From assembly GCF_009909615.1 (NCBI RefSeq), contig NZ_WWNE01000003.1:62001-126000 (forward strand): a stretch of DNA of 64,000 nt, given 5' to 3'. Below the pieces are notes generated by a model. It was not told the origin of the DNA and did not search any database. It saw only the letters and a list, made by a program, of their open reading frames with translations. The position numbers and the translations under genes are program-made. The first letter of the stretch is position 1. Every line of letters starts with the position of its first letter. Shown piece by piece: positions 1-9,230 of this stretch. The stretch comes from Acidiluteibacter ferrifornacis (GTDB taxonomy: Bacteria; Bacteroidota; Bacteroidia; Flavobacteriales_E; Vicingaceae).

Positions 1-1502
1 TCTTTGATTGGATTCCCTTTCTCATCCTTATCCACTTCTAACTCTATCTCATTCAATCCGTATTGAATCATTAAGCGAATAATATCTTGCTCTTGATAGT
101 TTATCTTTTTAGTGGTTGACTTACCGCCTTCTTGGGGTAGGTATTCAGGCACATTAATTTGTGGGGTAGACTCATTAGGAGCAGCCAACTTCTTGCTAAT
201 TTTCTGCTTTCGAGACTTATTGAGTTCTGTCAATAACATTTCCTCTTCCATCCCCATCATACTGCTGCACTCTTGTATGTATACCGATCGAATAATGGGA
301 TCCGGAATTAAAGCAATACTCTCTACTATATCCTTAATAAGTCCTGCCTTCTTAATAGGGTCCTTACCTGCCTCTTTTAAAAGTACATCTGTCTTAAATT
401 TGATAAAATCTTTCGACTCCGAGTCTAAAAACGATAGAATTTCAGCTTGTGTATGACTTCTTGCATACGAATCTGGATCTTCTCCATCAGGAAATAAAAC
501 GACTTTCACATTTAAGCCTGCTTCCAAAATCATATCAATCCCTCGAAAAGAAGCCTTTAACCCTGCTGCATCTCCATCGAACAATATAGTGATGTTTGGA
601 GTATAGCGTTTGATCAACCGAATTTGTTCGATTGTTAGAGAAGTTCCACTTGAAGCGACCACATTTTCCACTCCACTCTGATGCAATGAGATAACATCTG
701 TGTATCCTTCCACCAAGTAGCAAGTATCTTTTGCTACAATCGATTTTTTTGCATGAAAAATACCATATAACACCTTACTTTTATGGTAGATATCACTTTC
801 AGGTGAATTCAGATATTTCGCTGCTTTTTTATCGCTTGTCAATATTCGGCCACCAAAACCCAAAACACGACCAGATATATTCTGAATTGGAAACATCACC
901 CGACCTTTAAATCGATCGAATTTCTTTTCTTCTTTAACAATGGTCAACCCAGTTTTTTCTAGAAAATCTAATTGGTACCCTTTTTCAATAGCTGCATCTG
1001 TGAGCGCAGTCCATTCATCTGGACTGTATCCTAACTGAAATTTTTTAATGGTTTCTTCAGAAAAGCCTCTTTCTTTAAAGTAGCTAAGACCAATTGCTCT
1101 TCCCTTCTGTGTTTGAGTTAATTGCTCTTGAAAAAAATCTGCAGCAAACTGAGAAACAATATATAAACTCTCTTTTGCATTTAATTCTTGTCGCTGATCT
1201 ACGGTAAGTTCCTCTTCCTCTATTTCAATGTTGTATCGCTTAGCCAAAGAACGCAGAGCTTCAGGATAACTCAATTGTTCGTGATCCATCAAAAAATTAA
1301 CCACATTACCAGCCTTTCCACAGCCAAAGCATTTATAGATTCCCTTGGCCGGGGACACGGTAAATGAAGGTGTTTTTTCGTTATGAAACGGACAATTTCC
1401 GAGCAAGTTGGCTCCTCTCCGCTTAAGTGTTACGTGATCTTCTATGACCTCTTCTACTCGAGCAGTTTCTATAATTTCAGCAACTTTATCCTGTGGAATC
1501 AA
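1..1502 (-). CDS. dnaG: DNA primase DnaG (3' end cut by window edge)
   Basis: Primase that makes RNA primers for the replisome. The reading frame is open from 1502 to the left edge, giving about 500 N-terminal residues. The zinc-binding domain shows C37-x2-H40 and C58-x2-C61. The TOPRIM domain follows, with VEGYTD and the metal-binding DGD in ILFDGDAAG (minus strand of about 570-600). The C-terminal helicase-binding domain is mostly outside the window. No ATG is in frame upstream; the best start is TTG at 1502, giving MIPQDKV, like the MIPQ start of related primases as I recall them. Family assignment is secure; the start is less so. Confidence 0.93.
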   Translation of the reverse strand, partial: MIPQDKVAEIIETARVEEVIEDHVTLKRRGANLLGNCPFHNEKTPSFTVSPAKGIYKCFGCGKAGNVVNFLMDHEQLSYPEALRSLAKRYNIEIEEEELTVDQRQELNAKESLYIVSQFAADFFQEQLTQTQKGRAIGLSYFKERGFSEETIKKFQLGYSPDEWTALTDAAIEKGYQLDFLEKTGLTIVKEEKKFDRFKGRVMFPIQNISGRVLGFGGRILTSDKKAAKYLNSPESDIYHKSKVLYGIFHAKKSIVAKDTCYLVEGYTDVISLHQSGVENVVASSGTSLTIEQIRLIKRYTPNITILFDGDAAGLKASFRGIDMILEAGLNVKVVLFPDGEDPDSYARSHTQAEILSFLDSESKDFIKFKTDVLLKEAGKDPIKKAGLIKDIVESIALIPDPIIRSVYIQECSSMMGMEEEMLLTELNKSRKQKISKKLAAPNESTPQINVPEYLPQEGGKSTTKKINYQEQDIIRLMIQYGLNEIELEVDKDEKGNPIK

Positions 1503-1544
1503 ACTATGATGTTGTTTAGCTAAGCTAAAAATACGAAAGAAATG

Positions 1545-1964
1545 TTATTTTAATTCGGCTGGCATACCGTCTTCTTCAATATTGACTTCTTTGATCAATT
1601 CTCCTTGTTCAGACCAGAATTTCCAAATACCAGCAGCTTTCCCTTCCTTATACTCCCCTTGTATTTTCTTCACTCCGTTTTCATGATAAACCATAGAATA
1701 ACCTTCTCGCACCCCGTTCTTGTATACTCCTTTACTCCAGGTAAAACCATTCTCATAGTAATACTCCCAAACACCGTCTCTTTTCCCTTCATTAAGGTAT
1801 CCCTTAATTTTCAATTTACCATTGGGGTAGGTTTCTTGAAAAATTCCGGTAGAATCAGCGTACGCGCTATCGCTCTTTACTTTATCTAACTCGCTTTTCG
1901 GTGTTGAATCACCACATGCAACTATTGCTGCAACGAATGCAACAAACAAAATTCTTTTCACCAT
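1545..1964 (-). CDS. MORN-variant repeat lipoprotein
   Basis: A 139-residue secreted lipoprotein. The N-terminus is a short lipoprotein signal with lipobox VAC (Cys17). The mature part contains at least three MORN-type units with the pattern Y.NG...G.y..G...G.W.yY (for example YPNGKLKIKGY and YHENGVKKIQGEY). Such repeats form beta-hairpin ladders and appear in Bacteroidota YwqK-like proteins whose function is unknown; some databases call them antitoxins, which nothing here supports. The ATG at 1964 shares one base with the stop of the prenyl synthase upstream (TAATG), so the two are probably co-transcribed and translationally coupled. Confidence 0.8.
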   Translation of the reverse strand: MVKRILFVAFVAAIVACGDSTPKSELDKVKSDSAYADSTGIFQETYPNGKLKIKGYLNEGKRDGVWEYYYENGFTWSKGVYKNGVREGYSMVYHENGVKKIQGEYKEGKAAGIWKFWSEQGELIKEVNIEEDGMPAELK

Positions 1965-2941
1965 TACTTAACTCTTTCCGTGGTATACATTACTAATTCT
2001 TCTAAACTCTGTCGAGCAGGATTATCAGGAAATTCGTGTAATATTTTCAATGCTTTTGCGCGGTATTCATACATTTTTTCAGTTGCATATTCTATTCCGC
2101 CACTTTTCAAAACAAAGTCAATTACTTCTTGTACTTTCTCTGATTCCTCACTGTGATTCTTTATGATTCGAATCATTTTTCGGCGTACTAATTTACTGCA
2201 ATTATTTAATGCGTATATCAAAGGAAGCGTCATTTTTTTCTCTTTAATATCTATCCCGACAGGCTTGCCTATGTCCTTGTAATTACCGTAATCAAAAAGG
2301 TCATCCTTTATTTGAAATGCGATTCCGGTTAGCTCTCCAAAATCATGCATTTTATCAACTACTTCCTGAGGTTGTCCAACAGACGCGGCACCAGTAGCAC
2401 AACAAGAAGCTATTAATGTTGCAGTTTTTTTTGTGATAATGTCAAAATAAATGGGTTCTTCAATATCTAATCGTCGCGCCTTTTCAATTTGCAACAATTC
2501 ACCTTCACTCATTTTCCTTACAGAGTCGGAAACAATTCGTAATAAATCAAACCCATTATTATCAACAGACAACAACAGTCCTTTTGACAACAAGTAGTCA
2601 CCGACCAAAACCGCTATTTTATTTTTCCATAAAGCGTTGATGGAGAAAAAACCTCTACGTTGATAAGATTCATCCACAACATCATCGTGAACGAGAGTAG
2701 CGGTGTGGAGTAGTTCAATTAGAGACGCTGCAATGTAACTCTTCTCAGTAGTATCGTTAAAAAGTTTGGCAGATAAAAAAACAAACATCGGCCGCATTTG
2801 CTTGCCTTTACGTTTGATAATGTAATGAGTGATTTTATCCAATAATGCCACTTGAGATTTCATGGAGTCGCGAAAGTGACTTTCGAACGTTTCCATCTCT
2901 TGAAGAATTGGAGCCTTTATTTTAGATAAGGAATATTGCAT
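1964..2941 (-). CDS. Trans-polyprenyl diphosphate synthase
   Basis: All-trans long-chain isoprenyl diphosphate synthase that extends FPP or GGPP with IPP, most likely for the menaquinone side chain. Both aspartate-rich motifs are present: first motif D86-D-V-V-D90, second D213-D-L-F-D217. The 325-residue length is normal for the IspB/HepT family. The substrate-binding GKQMRP segment lies at 46-51. The protein is cytosolic. Product chain length cannot be read reliably by eye. It supplies the quinone used by the act operon later in the window, although the two are far apart. Confidence 0.92.
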   Translation of the reverse strand: MQYSLSKIKAPILQEMETFESHFRDSMKSQVALLDKITHYIIKRKGKQMRPMFVFLSAKLFNDTTEKSYIAASLIELLHTATLVHDDVVDESYQRRGFFSINALWKNKIAVLVGDYLLSKGLLLSVDNNGFDLLRIVSDSVRKMSEGELLQIEKARRLDIEEPIYFDIITKKTATLIASCCATGAASVGQPQEVVDKMHDFGELTGIAFQIKDDLFDYGNYKDIGKPVGIDIKEKKMTLPLIYALNNCSKLVRRKMIRIIKNHSEESEKVQEVIDFVLKSGGIEYATEKMYEYRAKALKILHEFPDNPARQSLEELVMYTTERVK

Positions 2942-2952
2942 TGTTTGGTGCC

Positions 2953-2960
2953 CAAAAATA
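2953..2960 (-). promoter_or_regulatory. Candidate -7 promoter element
   Basis: On the minus strand this reads TATTTTTG, an exact match to the Bacteroidota/Flavobacterium -7 consensus TAnnTTTG. It ends 11 bases before the ATG of the prenyl synthase. I find no TTG at the usual -33 distance, so the call rests on one half-site. Confidence 0.35.
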
Positions 2961-3001
2961 GGTATTAAAGCTGTATTTACATACCATATAACAGCTACAA
3001 A

Positions 3002-4072
3002 TTATTTCAGTTCTTTGTGAACTGCTGCTTCGTTTTTATTGGCCAATTGACCACAGGCAGCATCTATGTCTTTTCCTCTGCTTCTGCGGATATTAACGAC
3101 AATATTCTTACTCTCTAACAAAGCTGCAAATGCATCTACTTTTCCACTATCAGCTTGCTGTAGTTCTCCATCGTCGATTGGATTGTATTCAATGATATTT
3201 ACTTTACATGGAATGTGTTTGCAGAAAGCAGCCAATTCACGAGCATCTTCTAATTCATCATTAAAATCTTTAAAAATAATGTATTCATAAGTTACACGCG
3301 TACCCGTTTTTTCATAAAAGTACTTTAACGCTTCTGCTAGAACCTCTAGGTTGTTTTGCTCATTGATGGGCATTATTTGATTCCGCTTCTCATCATTAGC
3401 TGCATGCAATGAAAGTGCTAAATTAAATTTCACCTCATCGTCTCCAAGACGCATAATAGCTTTTGCAATACCAGCTGTTGATACAGTAATTCTTCTTGGC
3501 GACATCCCTAATCCTTTAGGAGAAGTAATTCTATCAATAGAGGCTAACACATTTTTATAGTTCAGTAATGGCTCGCCCATTCCCATATACACAATATTGG
3601 TCAATGGAGTTTTGTAGTGCTCTTCTGCCTGTTGTTTAATGTGCACCACTTGATCAAAAATTTCATCGGCATCTATGTTTCTCAGTCGTTTTAAACGACC
3701 AGTAGCGCAAAACTTACAACTTAAACTACACCCAACTTGAGAAGAAATACAGGCCGTCATCCGAGTAGTACTCGGAATCAACACTCCCTCTGTTATGTTT
3801 TTGTCATACAATTCAAAAGCATTCTTAATGGTGCGATCACTGCTGATTTGTTTCTCTGCTACCTGCACTGCATGAATCGTAAAGTTTTCTTTCAATTTGG
3901 AACGCAAACTTTCTGACAAATTGGTCATTTCATCAAAAGTTCTCACCCCTTTTTGCCACAGCCATTCTTCTACTTGCTTTGCGCGAAATGGTTTTTCCCC
4001 AATTGTGGTAAAAAATTCCGCCAATTCAGCAGCAGTTAAGTCTCTTATGTTCTTTTTTGTCTCCTTCTCCAT
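3002..4072 (-). CDS. rlmN: Dual-specificity RNA methyltransferase RlmN
   Basis: Radical SAM enzyme that methylates C2 of A2503 in 23S rRNA and A37 in some tRNAs. The 4Fe-4S motif is C115-x3-C119-x2-C122 (CSLSCKFC). Family-specific cysteines are present: C108, seven residues before the cluster, and the methyl-carrying C340 near the C-terminus (DAACGQL). GMGEPL is the SAM-contact loop. Length (356) is typical. The gene stands alone, 60 bases upstream of the prenyl synthase, with its own promoter-like element. The start at 4072 is supported by that element and by normal length. Confidence 0.97.
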   Translation of the reverse strand: MEKETKKNIRDLTAAELAEFFTTIGEKPFRAKQVEEWLWQKGVRTFDEMTNLSESLRSKLKENFTIHAVQVAEKQISSDRTIKNAFELYDKNITEGVLIPSTTRMTACISSQVGCSLSCKFCATGRLKRLRNIDADEIFDQVVHIKQQAEEHYKTPLTNIVYMGMGEPLLNYKNVLASIDRITSPKGLGMSPRRITVSTAGIAKAIMRLGDDEVKFNLALSLHAANDEKRNQIMPINEQNNLEVLAEALKYFYEKTGTRVTYEYIIFKDFNDELEDARELAAFCKHIPCKVNIIEYNPIDDGELQQADSGKVDAFAALLESKNIVVNIRRSRGKDIDAACGQLANKNEAAVHKELK

Positions 4073-4079
4073 TGCAGCG

Positions 4080-4087
4080 CAAAGTTA
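4080..4087 (-). promoter_or_regulatory. Candidate -7 promoter element for rlmN
   Basis: Minus strand reads TAACTTTG, an exact TAnnTTTG match, followed by GCGCTGCA and the rlmN ATG. A start site a few bases downstream would leave almost no 5' leader. No TTG lies at the canonical spacing upstream. Confidence 0.45.
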
Positions 4088-4287
4088 CCAAGACCCTTGC
4101 AATAATATATCTTTTCAACCTACTAAAGCATTTTGACCGTATTCTACTTCCTTTTCATAATATCTGAATCCTCACAACCAGTAGGTTGCTGTGGTTCATC
4201 TATTAATCAAGCGTTGTATAATTTAATCAAAATGCTTTTGCAACGGCCTATGTATTGTTTATTTTTGTCCTCCTTCCGGTTAAGTCT

Positions 4288-5460
4288 ATGAGATATCTAA
4301 GTTCAAATATCATTTTCCCCATCAGTTCAGCCCCTATTAAAAATGGAGTCATTTCCATTGATGAAAATGGTGAAATAAAAGCCATTTCAAGGGCGGAAAA
4401 TAACATTGATCCCAATCTGATTGAATTTTTCGAAGGAATCCTTTGCCCGGGATTTGTAAACACCCACTGTCATTTAGAATTGTCGCATTTAAAAGGAAAA
4501 ATTCAAGAACATACCCACATTGACGGATTTGTAAAAGAATTACAATCGAAACGTAGTACTAATGAGTTAGAAATTCAAGAGGCGATAAAAATAGCGGATG
4601 CAGAAATGTGGAAAAACGGAATTGTAGCAGTTGGAGATATTTCTAATGGAAATTCCTCTTTTACTACAAAAGCCAACAGCAATATATACTACCACACTTT
4701 TTTAGAGTGTTTCGGATTTAATCCATCTCAAGCCAAGGAGGTATATTCAAGATCAAAGGGATTGGAAGTGGGACTTACGAATCTAAATCTTCCAAAAAGC
4801 ATTGTTGCGCACAGCCCATACTCTGTATCCAATGAATTGTTTGACTTGATTCGAGTGAATCACCAATCAGATCAACCGATATGTATTCACAATCAAGAAA
4901 ACAAAGATGAGAATACCTTTTACCAGAGCGGTGAAGGCAGATTGGCAGAAATGCTACAAAGCTTCGGCATTTCAATGGATCACTGGGAAGCCAACTTTGA
5001 AAGCTCATTAAAAGGTTATTTAAAAAAATTACCTCAAAAAGCAAAAACACTACTAGTCCACAACACATTCACTTCTGAAAATGACATTGATTTTGCTGAA
5101 AAATCAAACCAAAATATCTTCTGGTGCTTCTGCCCAAATGCCAATCAATACATAGAAAATACTTTACCCAACATTCCTCTTTTTGTAAAAAAAGCAGCAA
5201 AATGTACTATAGGAACCGATAGTTTGGCAAGCAATTATGCCTTATCTGTGTTGGATGAATTGAAGGTTGTTTCAAAAACATTCCCAGATATCTCAACAGC
5301 TACATTATTAGAATGGGCAACAATCAATGGCGCTCAATTTTTAGGAATTGACGATCAATTTGGCTCTTTTGAGGTAGGCAAAAAACCGGGCATCAATTGG
5401 ATAAAACATTCTGAAAATGGTTTTATTTCAGAAAAGAGTGATATTGAAAAGTTGAAGTAA
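4288..5460 (+). CDS. Amidohydrolase / deaminase-like metal-dependent hydrolase
   Basis: Cytosolic amidohydrolase-superfamily enzyme. After an N-terminal beta-sandwich (residues 1-55) the metal-binding HxH (H60-C-H62) begins the barrel. Further likely ligands are the histidines of IVAHSPYS, CIHNQEN and LLVHNTF, and the aspartate of GTDSLASN. Related proteins include cytosine deaminase, chlorohydrolase-like enzymes and aminofutalosine deaminase, and substrate cannot be chosen from sequence alone. An ATG at 4255 would add 11 hydrophobic residues; the ATG at 4288 (MRYLSSNIIFP) fits the family start better. The gene is transcribed divergently from rlmN. Confidence 0.82.
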   Translation: MRYLSSNIIFPISSAPIKNGVISIDENGEIKAISRAENNIDPNLIEFFEGILCPGFVNTHCHLELSHLKGKIQEHTHIDGFVKELQSKRSTNELEIQEAIKIADAEMWKNGIVAVGDISNGNSSFTTKANSNIYYHTFLECFGFNPSQAKEVYSRSKGLEVGLTNLNLPKSIVAHSPYSVSNELFDLIRVNHQSDQPICIHNQENKDENTFYQSGEGRLAEMLQSFGISMDHWEANFESSLKGYLKKLPQKAKTLLVHNTFTSENDIDFAEKSNQNIFWCFCPNANQYIENTLPNIPLFVKKAAKCTIGTDSLASNYALSVLDELKVVSKTFPDISTATLLEWATINGAQFLGIDDQFGSFEVGKKPGINWIKHSENGFISEKSDIEKLK

Positions 5461-5589
5461 TTCAGCATTTTACTAGTCCCTAAAATCCTCCTCTACTCAT
5501 TTCTAAGTAGAATAAATTACAATTTCTCCGTGAGGAAATTCTGTATTCTAAACTTCACCTTTGTAGAGTAATCCTAAACAGTCGTTGCG

Positions 5590-6111
5590 ATGAAAACACA
5601 TTGTATTTTTATATTGGTGAATCAATTAGAGGAAATCAATTCAGACACCCTACCTAAACTCAAACATCCGTGCATTTCTATCACTGACTTGATAAGTATT
5701 CGAAAGAAAAACAGTCTAAGGTTGTCAATGGAAGATATTTTTATCGGCACTAAGGCAACTTGGAAAAACATCGCTAACAGGATAGAGGAATATCAAGAAC
5801 TATCTTTTTTGAGAGATGGCAAATTAGATATTATATATTACAGTATTTACGACTCCTTAACAAGGACTTATACTGATGCTGCCGACCAGTATTTTCACTT
5901 TTATGACCATTGTATTCATCGAAATGAAATTGAACAATTGATTGAAGGATTTCCACCATCTTTCTCCTGTGAATTTAAAAACAAATCAGGTGAAACGAGT
6001 AAATCTAAAATTCTGGATTTAAAAAGCGAGCCTAAAGACACTCCCAATTACTTCCAATTCGACTTCGGTTTTTTATCCAATAAAAACCACTCCAGATTTT
6101 CTCCAATCTAA
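5590..6111 (+). CDS. Hypothetical protein, 173 residues
   Basis: I do not recognise this protein. It has no clear signal peptide (the first residues MKTHCIFILVNQ are a beta-strand-like stretch), no transmembrane segment and no catalytic motif I can name. The middle is rich in Tyr, Asp and His (YYSIYDSLTRTYTDAADQYFHFYDHC). It lies alone between the amidohydrolase and the next unknown gene, with about 130 bases before and 170 after. Codon use looks like its neighbours. It is probably a real gene because of its length and an ATG in a normal context, but it could be lineage-restricted. Confidence 0.55.
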   Translation: MKTHCIFILVNQLEEINSDTLPKLKHPCISITDLISIRKKNSLRLSMEDIFIGTKATWKNIANRIEEYQELSFLRDGKLDIIYYSIYDSLTRTYTDAADQYFHFYDHCIHRNEIEQLIEGFPPSFSCEFKNKSGETSKSKILDLKSEPKDTPNYFQFDFGFLSNKNHSRFSPI

Positions 6112-6283
6112 ATATACTCAAAAGTAGGTATTTATACACCAGAAGCTAATTGCTAACTTTATCCTATTTAATCAAAGTGATTAATAAAATCAAGCTAAGA
6201 GATTTTAAACATTTCTAGTTGAACAAAAGCATAATTTGGAAGAAGCCTACATTTATTAGATATTAGTAATCATAAAAAAACAA

Positions 6284-6697
6284 ATGATGAATTTAAAAAA
6301 CAAAACTACCGGCAATTGGCAAATTGAAACCACCGAAAATGGAGGGTACACTTATTTAGGAGTTGAAGTTACTTACGACCATCAATTTGAGCCCATTTCT
6401 ACAAATTGTTGCAAGTATGACCCTTTAATTCATGGTCCAATTATCTGCGAACAACTAGGGATAGAATGTCAAGGTTTAGATGTTCTTATTACTATTGTGA
6501 TAGAAGATAGTGGTGCTGGAGAGCCAGACGTACACACCTATGCTGAACCTGATTTGTGCAAATTAAAATCCATAACCGATTCGGGTAATAGTAATGGGGT
6601 CATAATTGTGATCGACTCTGCTGGTGCTATAAAAGGTGGAAGAAAAACGAACGGACAAATCTCTTTACCGAAAGACCTTCCAACCGACACAAACTGA
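6284..6697 (+). CDS. Hypothetical protein upstream of the histidine kinase
   Basis: A 137-residue protein that I do not recognise. It begins with two Met codons (ATGATG), has no signal peptide or membrane segment, and carries five cysteines, including a CC pair (STNCCKYD) and a C-x5-C (CEQLGIEC). The C-terminus is low in hydrophobic residues and ends in a Pro/Asp/Thr tail. Its stop is only five bases before the TTG start of the histidine kinase, so it is probably the first gene of a three-gene operon with the kinase and regulator. A role in that signalling system is inference from position only. Confidence 0.6.
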   Translation: MMNLKNKTTGNWQIETTENGGYTYLGVEVTYDHQFEPISTNCCKYDPLIHGPIICEQLGIECQGLDVLITIVIEDSGAGEPDVHTYAEPDLCKLKSITDSGNSNGVIIVIDSAGAIKGGRKTNGQISLPKDLPTDTN

Positions 6698-6702
6698 TCA
6701 AA

Positions 6703-8514
6703 TTGAGAAAAACTAAACTTAAGAAGGCTATAAAGTTTATTGGTTTTAGCATCCTACTCTTTATTCAAATAGTTAGTTTCGCTAGTGTTCAATCAAAATG
6801 GCAAGATTGGGATAGGAGAAATAATACCATCATAGCACTAAGGAGTGTAAATCCTGACAGTGCTATGGTGTTAGCCAACCAATTACTTGCAGAGATAAAC
6901 GACCCAATAGACACGTTAATATATTCACAAATTTTAATGAACAAGGGCCACCTCCACTTTAATAAGGGGGAATTTGTAGAGGCTAGTGAATTCTATCTAA
7001 GAACATTAAAAATTAGGGAAAAAACGACAGATTTTGATGCCATCGCTAACGCTGAGATAGCTTTAGCGAACCTAAACTATTATACACAGTCCTATTCCAC
7101 TGCACGATTTTATGTAGTATCAAGCATTAACCATTACCAAATGGCAGGAGGAAGTCCAACTGATTTGGCCGCGTGTTATAATCTTTTGGGCCTTTTACAT
7201 TACAATCAGGACCGAGACGACTCTGCCATTTTTTATTATAATCAAGGAATTTCAATATTAGATGAAGACTCTTCATCTAGTCCAATTGATTATTATCAAC
7301 TCTACGACAACAAGGGTGCGGCTCTTGTTTGGCTCGGGCAATATGAGGAAGGAATTTATTACTTAAAGAAAAACATTGGTTACCTCCTCGAAATGGAAAG
7401 CACCACTAATTTGGCTTGGAAATACAACCAAATAACTAATGCCTATATTAATTGGGAAAGATTAGATTCAGCCCAACGCTACCTTTCTTTATCAGAAGAC
7501 CTCATAGCAAAAGCGGTATCAATAGAGGTCCACAAAGATATTTTATATACTAAACTACTATATGCAATTGCCGCTAATGACAAACCGAATACGATTCTAT
7601 ACCTAGAAGAATACAACGAGCTTTCCAACCAATTGATTACCGAAAAAACAAAAAAAAGCATTCAAGAAAGTGTCGTAAAATTTCAGACAGAAAAAAAAGA
7701 AGCGGCACTTCAGCTATCTATAGAAAAAGCTAAAAAACTTGCTCTTGAAAACAAAGCAAAAAACCAACTGCTATTATTAGCCCTTGCAGGAGTTTTTATC
7801 TTGGCTATTTTAGCATTATATATCTACAGAAGCTTTAAGCACAAGTCAAAGCTAGATCAACTCGAACTCCAAATAAAAGATGCACGTTTGGATGAGTTAC
7901 TTTACGATCAAGAGTCTAAAGCCTATGCAGCTATTCTTCAAGGGCAAGAAACAGAACGAGAACGCATTGCACAAGATTTACACGATAGACTGGGTGGCAC
8001 CTTAGCGGCTTTAAAATTAGCACTCCGAAAACCGACTAACAAAGTAGAACCTGACGACTTAGCTATCATTGATTTAGCAGTGAATGAAGTTAGAAGCATT
8101 GCCCACAATCTCTCAACTGGGTTGGTTCACAAATATGGATTAAATGAGGCAGTAACTCAATTGTTCAGAACACTTGAGCAAACCAAAGGAATAGAATTTA
8201 ATCTATTCTTGCACCCCAAAACGCCCTCTTTAGGTCAAGCTGCAGGCATTGAACTATATAGAATCATCCAAGAATTAGTTAGCAACACTTTAAAGCATGC
8301 AAAAGCAACTGAAATAAGCTTACAAACCAATTTTAGCGAAAATACATTTAACCTTATCTTCGAAGACAATGGAGTTGGATTTGACCCAAAACAATTATCT
8401 GGAGGCATTGGGCTGGAGAATATAAAAGTTAGAGTCAAGCGGTTGGGAGGAGAACTTCATATCGATTCAGAAAAAGGTAGGGGCAGTATCTTTATTGTGG
8501 AATTAAAAAAATAA
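6703..8514 (+). CDS. TPR-containing sensor histidine kinase (HisKA_3 type)
   Basis: Membrane sensor kinase of the NarL/LuxR partner class, 603 residues. Order: signal or anchor segment (about 8-28); TPR-like helical repeats in the periplasm (about 50-310); coiled coil (315-353); transmembrane helix (354-376); second coiled coil; dimerisation/phosphoacceptor helix with H427 (ERERIAQDLHDRLG); and HATPase_c with N528 in the N box, D555 in DNGVGF and the GGIGLENI lid. Translation starts at TTG 6703, because the hydrophobic N-terminus follows at once and the next in-frame ATG would remove it. The response regulator begins two bases after its stop. Confidence 0.9.
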   Translation: MRKTKLKKAIKFIGFSILLFIQIVSFASVQSKWQDWDRRNNTIIALRSVNPDSAMVLANQLLAEINDPIDTLIYSQILMNKGHLHFNKGEFVEASEFYLRTLKIREKTTDFDAIANAEIALANLNYYTQSYSTARFYVVSSINHYQMAGGSPTDLAACYNLLGLLHYNQDRDDSAIFYYNQGISILDEDSSSSPIDYYQLYDNKGAALVWLGQYEEGIYYLKKNIGYLLEMESTTNLAWKYNQITNAYINWERLDSAQRYLSLSEDLIAKAVSIEVHKDILYTKLLYAIAANDKPNTILYLEEYNELSNQLITEKTKKSIQESVVKFQTEKKEAALQLSIEKAKKLALENKAKNQLLLLALAGVFILAILALYIYRSFKHKSKLDQLELQIKDARLDELLYDQESKAYAAILQGQETERERIAQDLHDRLGGTLAALKLALRKPTNKVEPDDLAIIDLAVNEVRSIAHNLSTGLVHKYGLNEAVTQLFRTLEQTKGIEFNLFLHPKTPSLGQAAGIELYRIIQELVSNTLKHAKATEISLQTNFSENTFNLIFEDNGVGFDPKQLSGGIGLENIKVRVKRLGGELHIDSEKGRGSIFIVELKK

Positions 8515-8516
8515 GT

Positions 8517-9143
8517 ATGATAAAAGTAGCAATTGTAGACGATCATCAATTATTTCGTCAAGGATTAGCGGTTATACTATCCGCAAAAGAAAATATACAA
8601 GTAGTAGGAAAATACGAGTCTGCTATCGCTTTATTAAATCAGATAGACGACCTTGATGTAGACCTAGTTTTGATGGATATTGATATGCCTGAGATGGATG
8701 GCATCACAGCAACTGTAGAAGTTTTAGCTATACGACCAAATGTAAAAGTAGTTATTCTAAGTATGCACCTCAACAGTATAAAAATTCAAGAGGCTATCTC
8801 AGCCAAAGTAAGTGGATATTTATTAAAAACTTCAAGTGACGTGGAGGTGGCAAATGCTATTGAAACCGTAATGAATGGGAAGGACTATTTCTCTCAGGAG
8901 GCCCAACAAGAACTAATCGAGAGTTATCGCAAAAAAGAAGACCCTAATTACTCTGAGTTAACCAAGCGCGAAATTGATATTTTAAGATTAGTTTGTCAAG
9001 AATTGAATTCTCAAGAAATTGCTGACAAACTATTCATTAGCAAGCATACTGCAGAAACCCACCGAAGAAACTTGTTAAGTAAGATTGATTGTAAAAACTC
9101 AGTAGGGCTAGTAAAATTCGCTATGGATAATGGGTATATCTAG
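8517..9143 (+). CDS. LuxR/NarL-family response regulator
   Basis: DNA-binding regulator paired with the kinase upstream (two-base gap). The receiver domain (1-120) has the acidic pair D8/D9, phospho-acceptor D54 (LMDIDMPEMDG), the conserved Ser in ILSMH and Lys in YLLKTSS. The C-terminal LuxR helix-turn-helix (about 140-205) contains LTKREIDILRL and the recognition-helix region SKHTAETHRRNLLSKI. The length of 208 is typical. Its targets are unknown; the lipid/glycan operon starts 118 bases downstream on the same strand and is the obvious candidate, by proximity only. Confidence 0.93.
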   Translation: MIKVAIVDDHQLFRQGLAVILSAKENIQVVGKYESAIALLNQIDDLDVDLVLMDIDMPEMDGITATVEVLAIRPNVKVVILSMHLNSIKIQEAISAKVSGYLLKTSSDVEVANAIETVMNGKDYFSQEAQQELIESYRKKEDPNYSELTKREIDILRLVCQELNSQEIADKLFISKHTAETHRRNLLSKIDCKNSVGLVKFAMDNGYI

Positions 9144-9154
9144 TTTTTAATATT

Positions 9155-9203
9155 TTACTTTTTTCATCTACTTCTCAACGATTCATTAATTTTAAAAAAG
9201 TAA
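9155..9203. repeat. 10-bp inverted repeat in gap before the KASIII operon
   Basis: TTACTTTTTT at 9155-9164 is the exact reverse complement of AAAAAAGTAA at 9194-9203, with 29 bases between. It lies between the response regulator stop and the first KASIII gene. The arms are nearly pure A/T, so chance is possible. It could be a weak bidirectional terminator or a protein-binding site. Confidence 0.3.
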
Positions 9204-9230
9204 GAGTATTGGCACTATTATTATTAAATA

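Noticed and set aside
112-456. 114-codon plus-strand frame over dnaG
   Set aside because: It is the reverse complement of the DnaG TOPRIM and C-terminal region, whose translation is unmistakable.
1545-1964. MORN lipoprotein as a YwqK-type antitoxin
   Set aside because: No toxin gene is adjacent, and the protein is a secreted lipoprotein.
4255-4287. Amidohydrolase start at the ATG of 4255
   Set aside because: It adds 11 hydrophobic residues that are too short for a signal peptide and not expected in the family.
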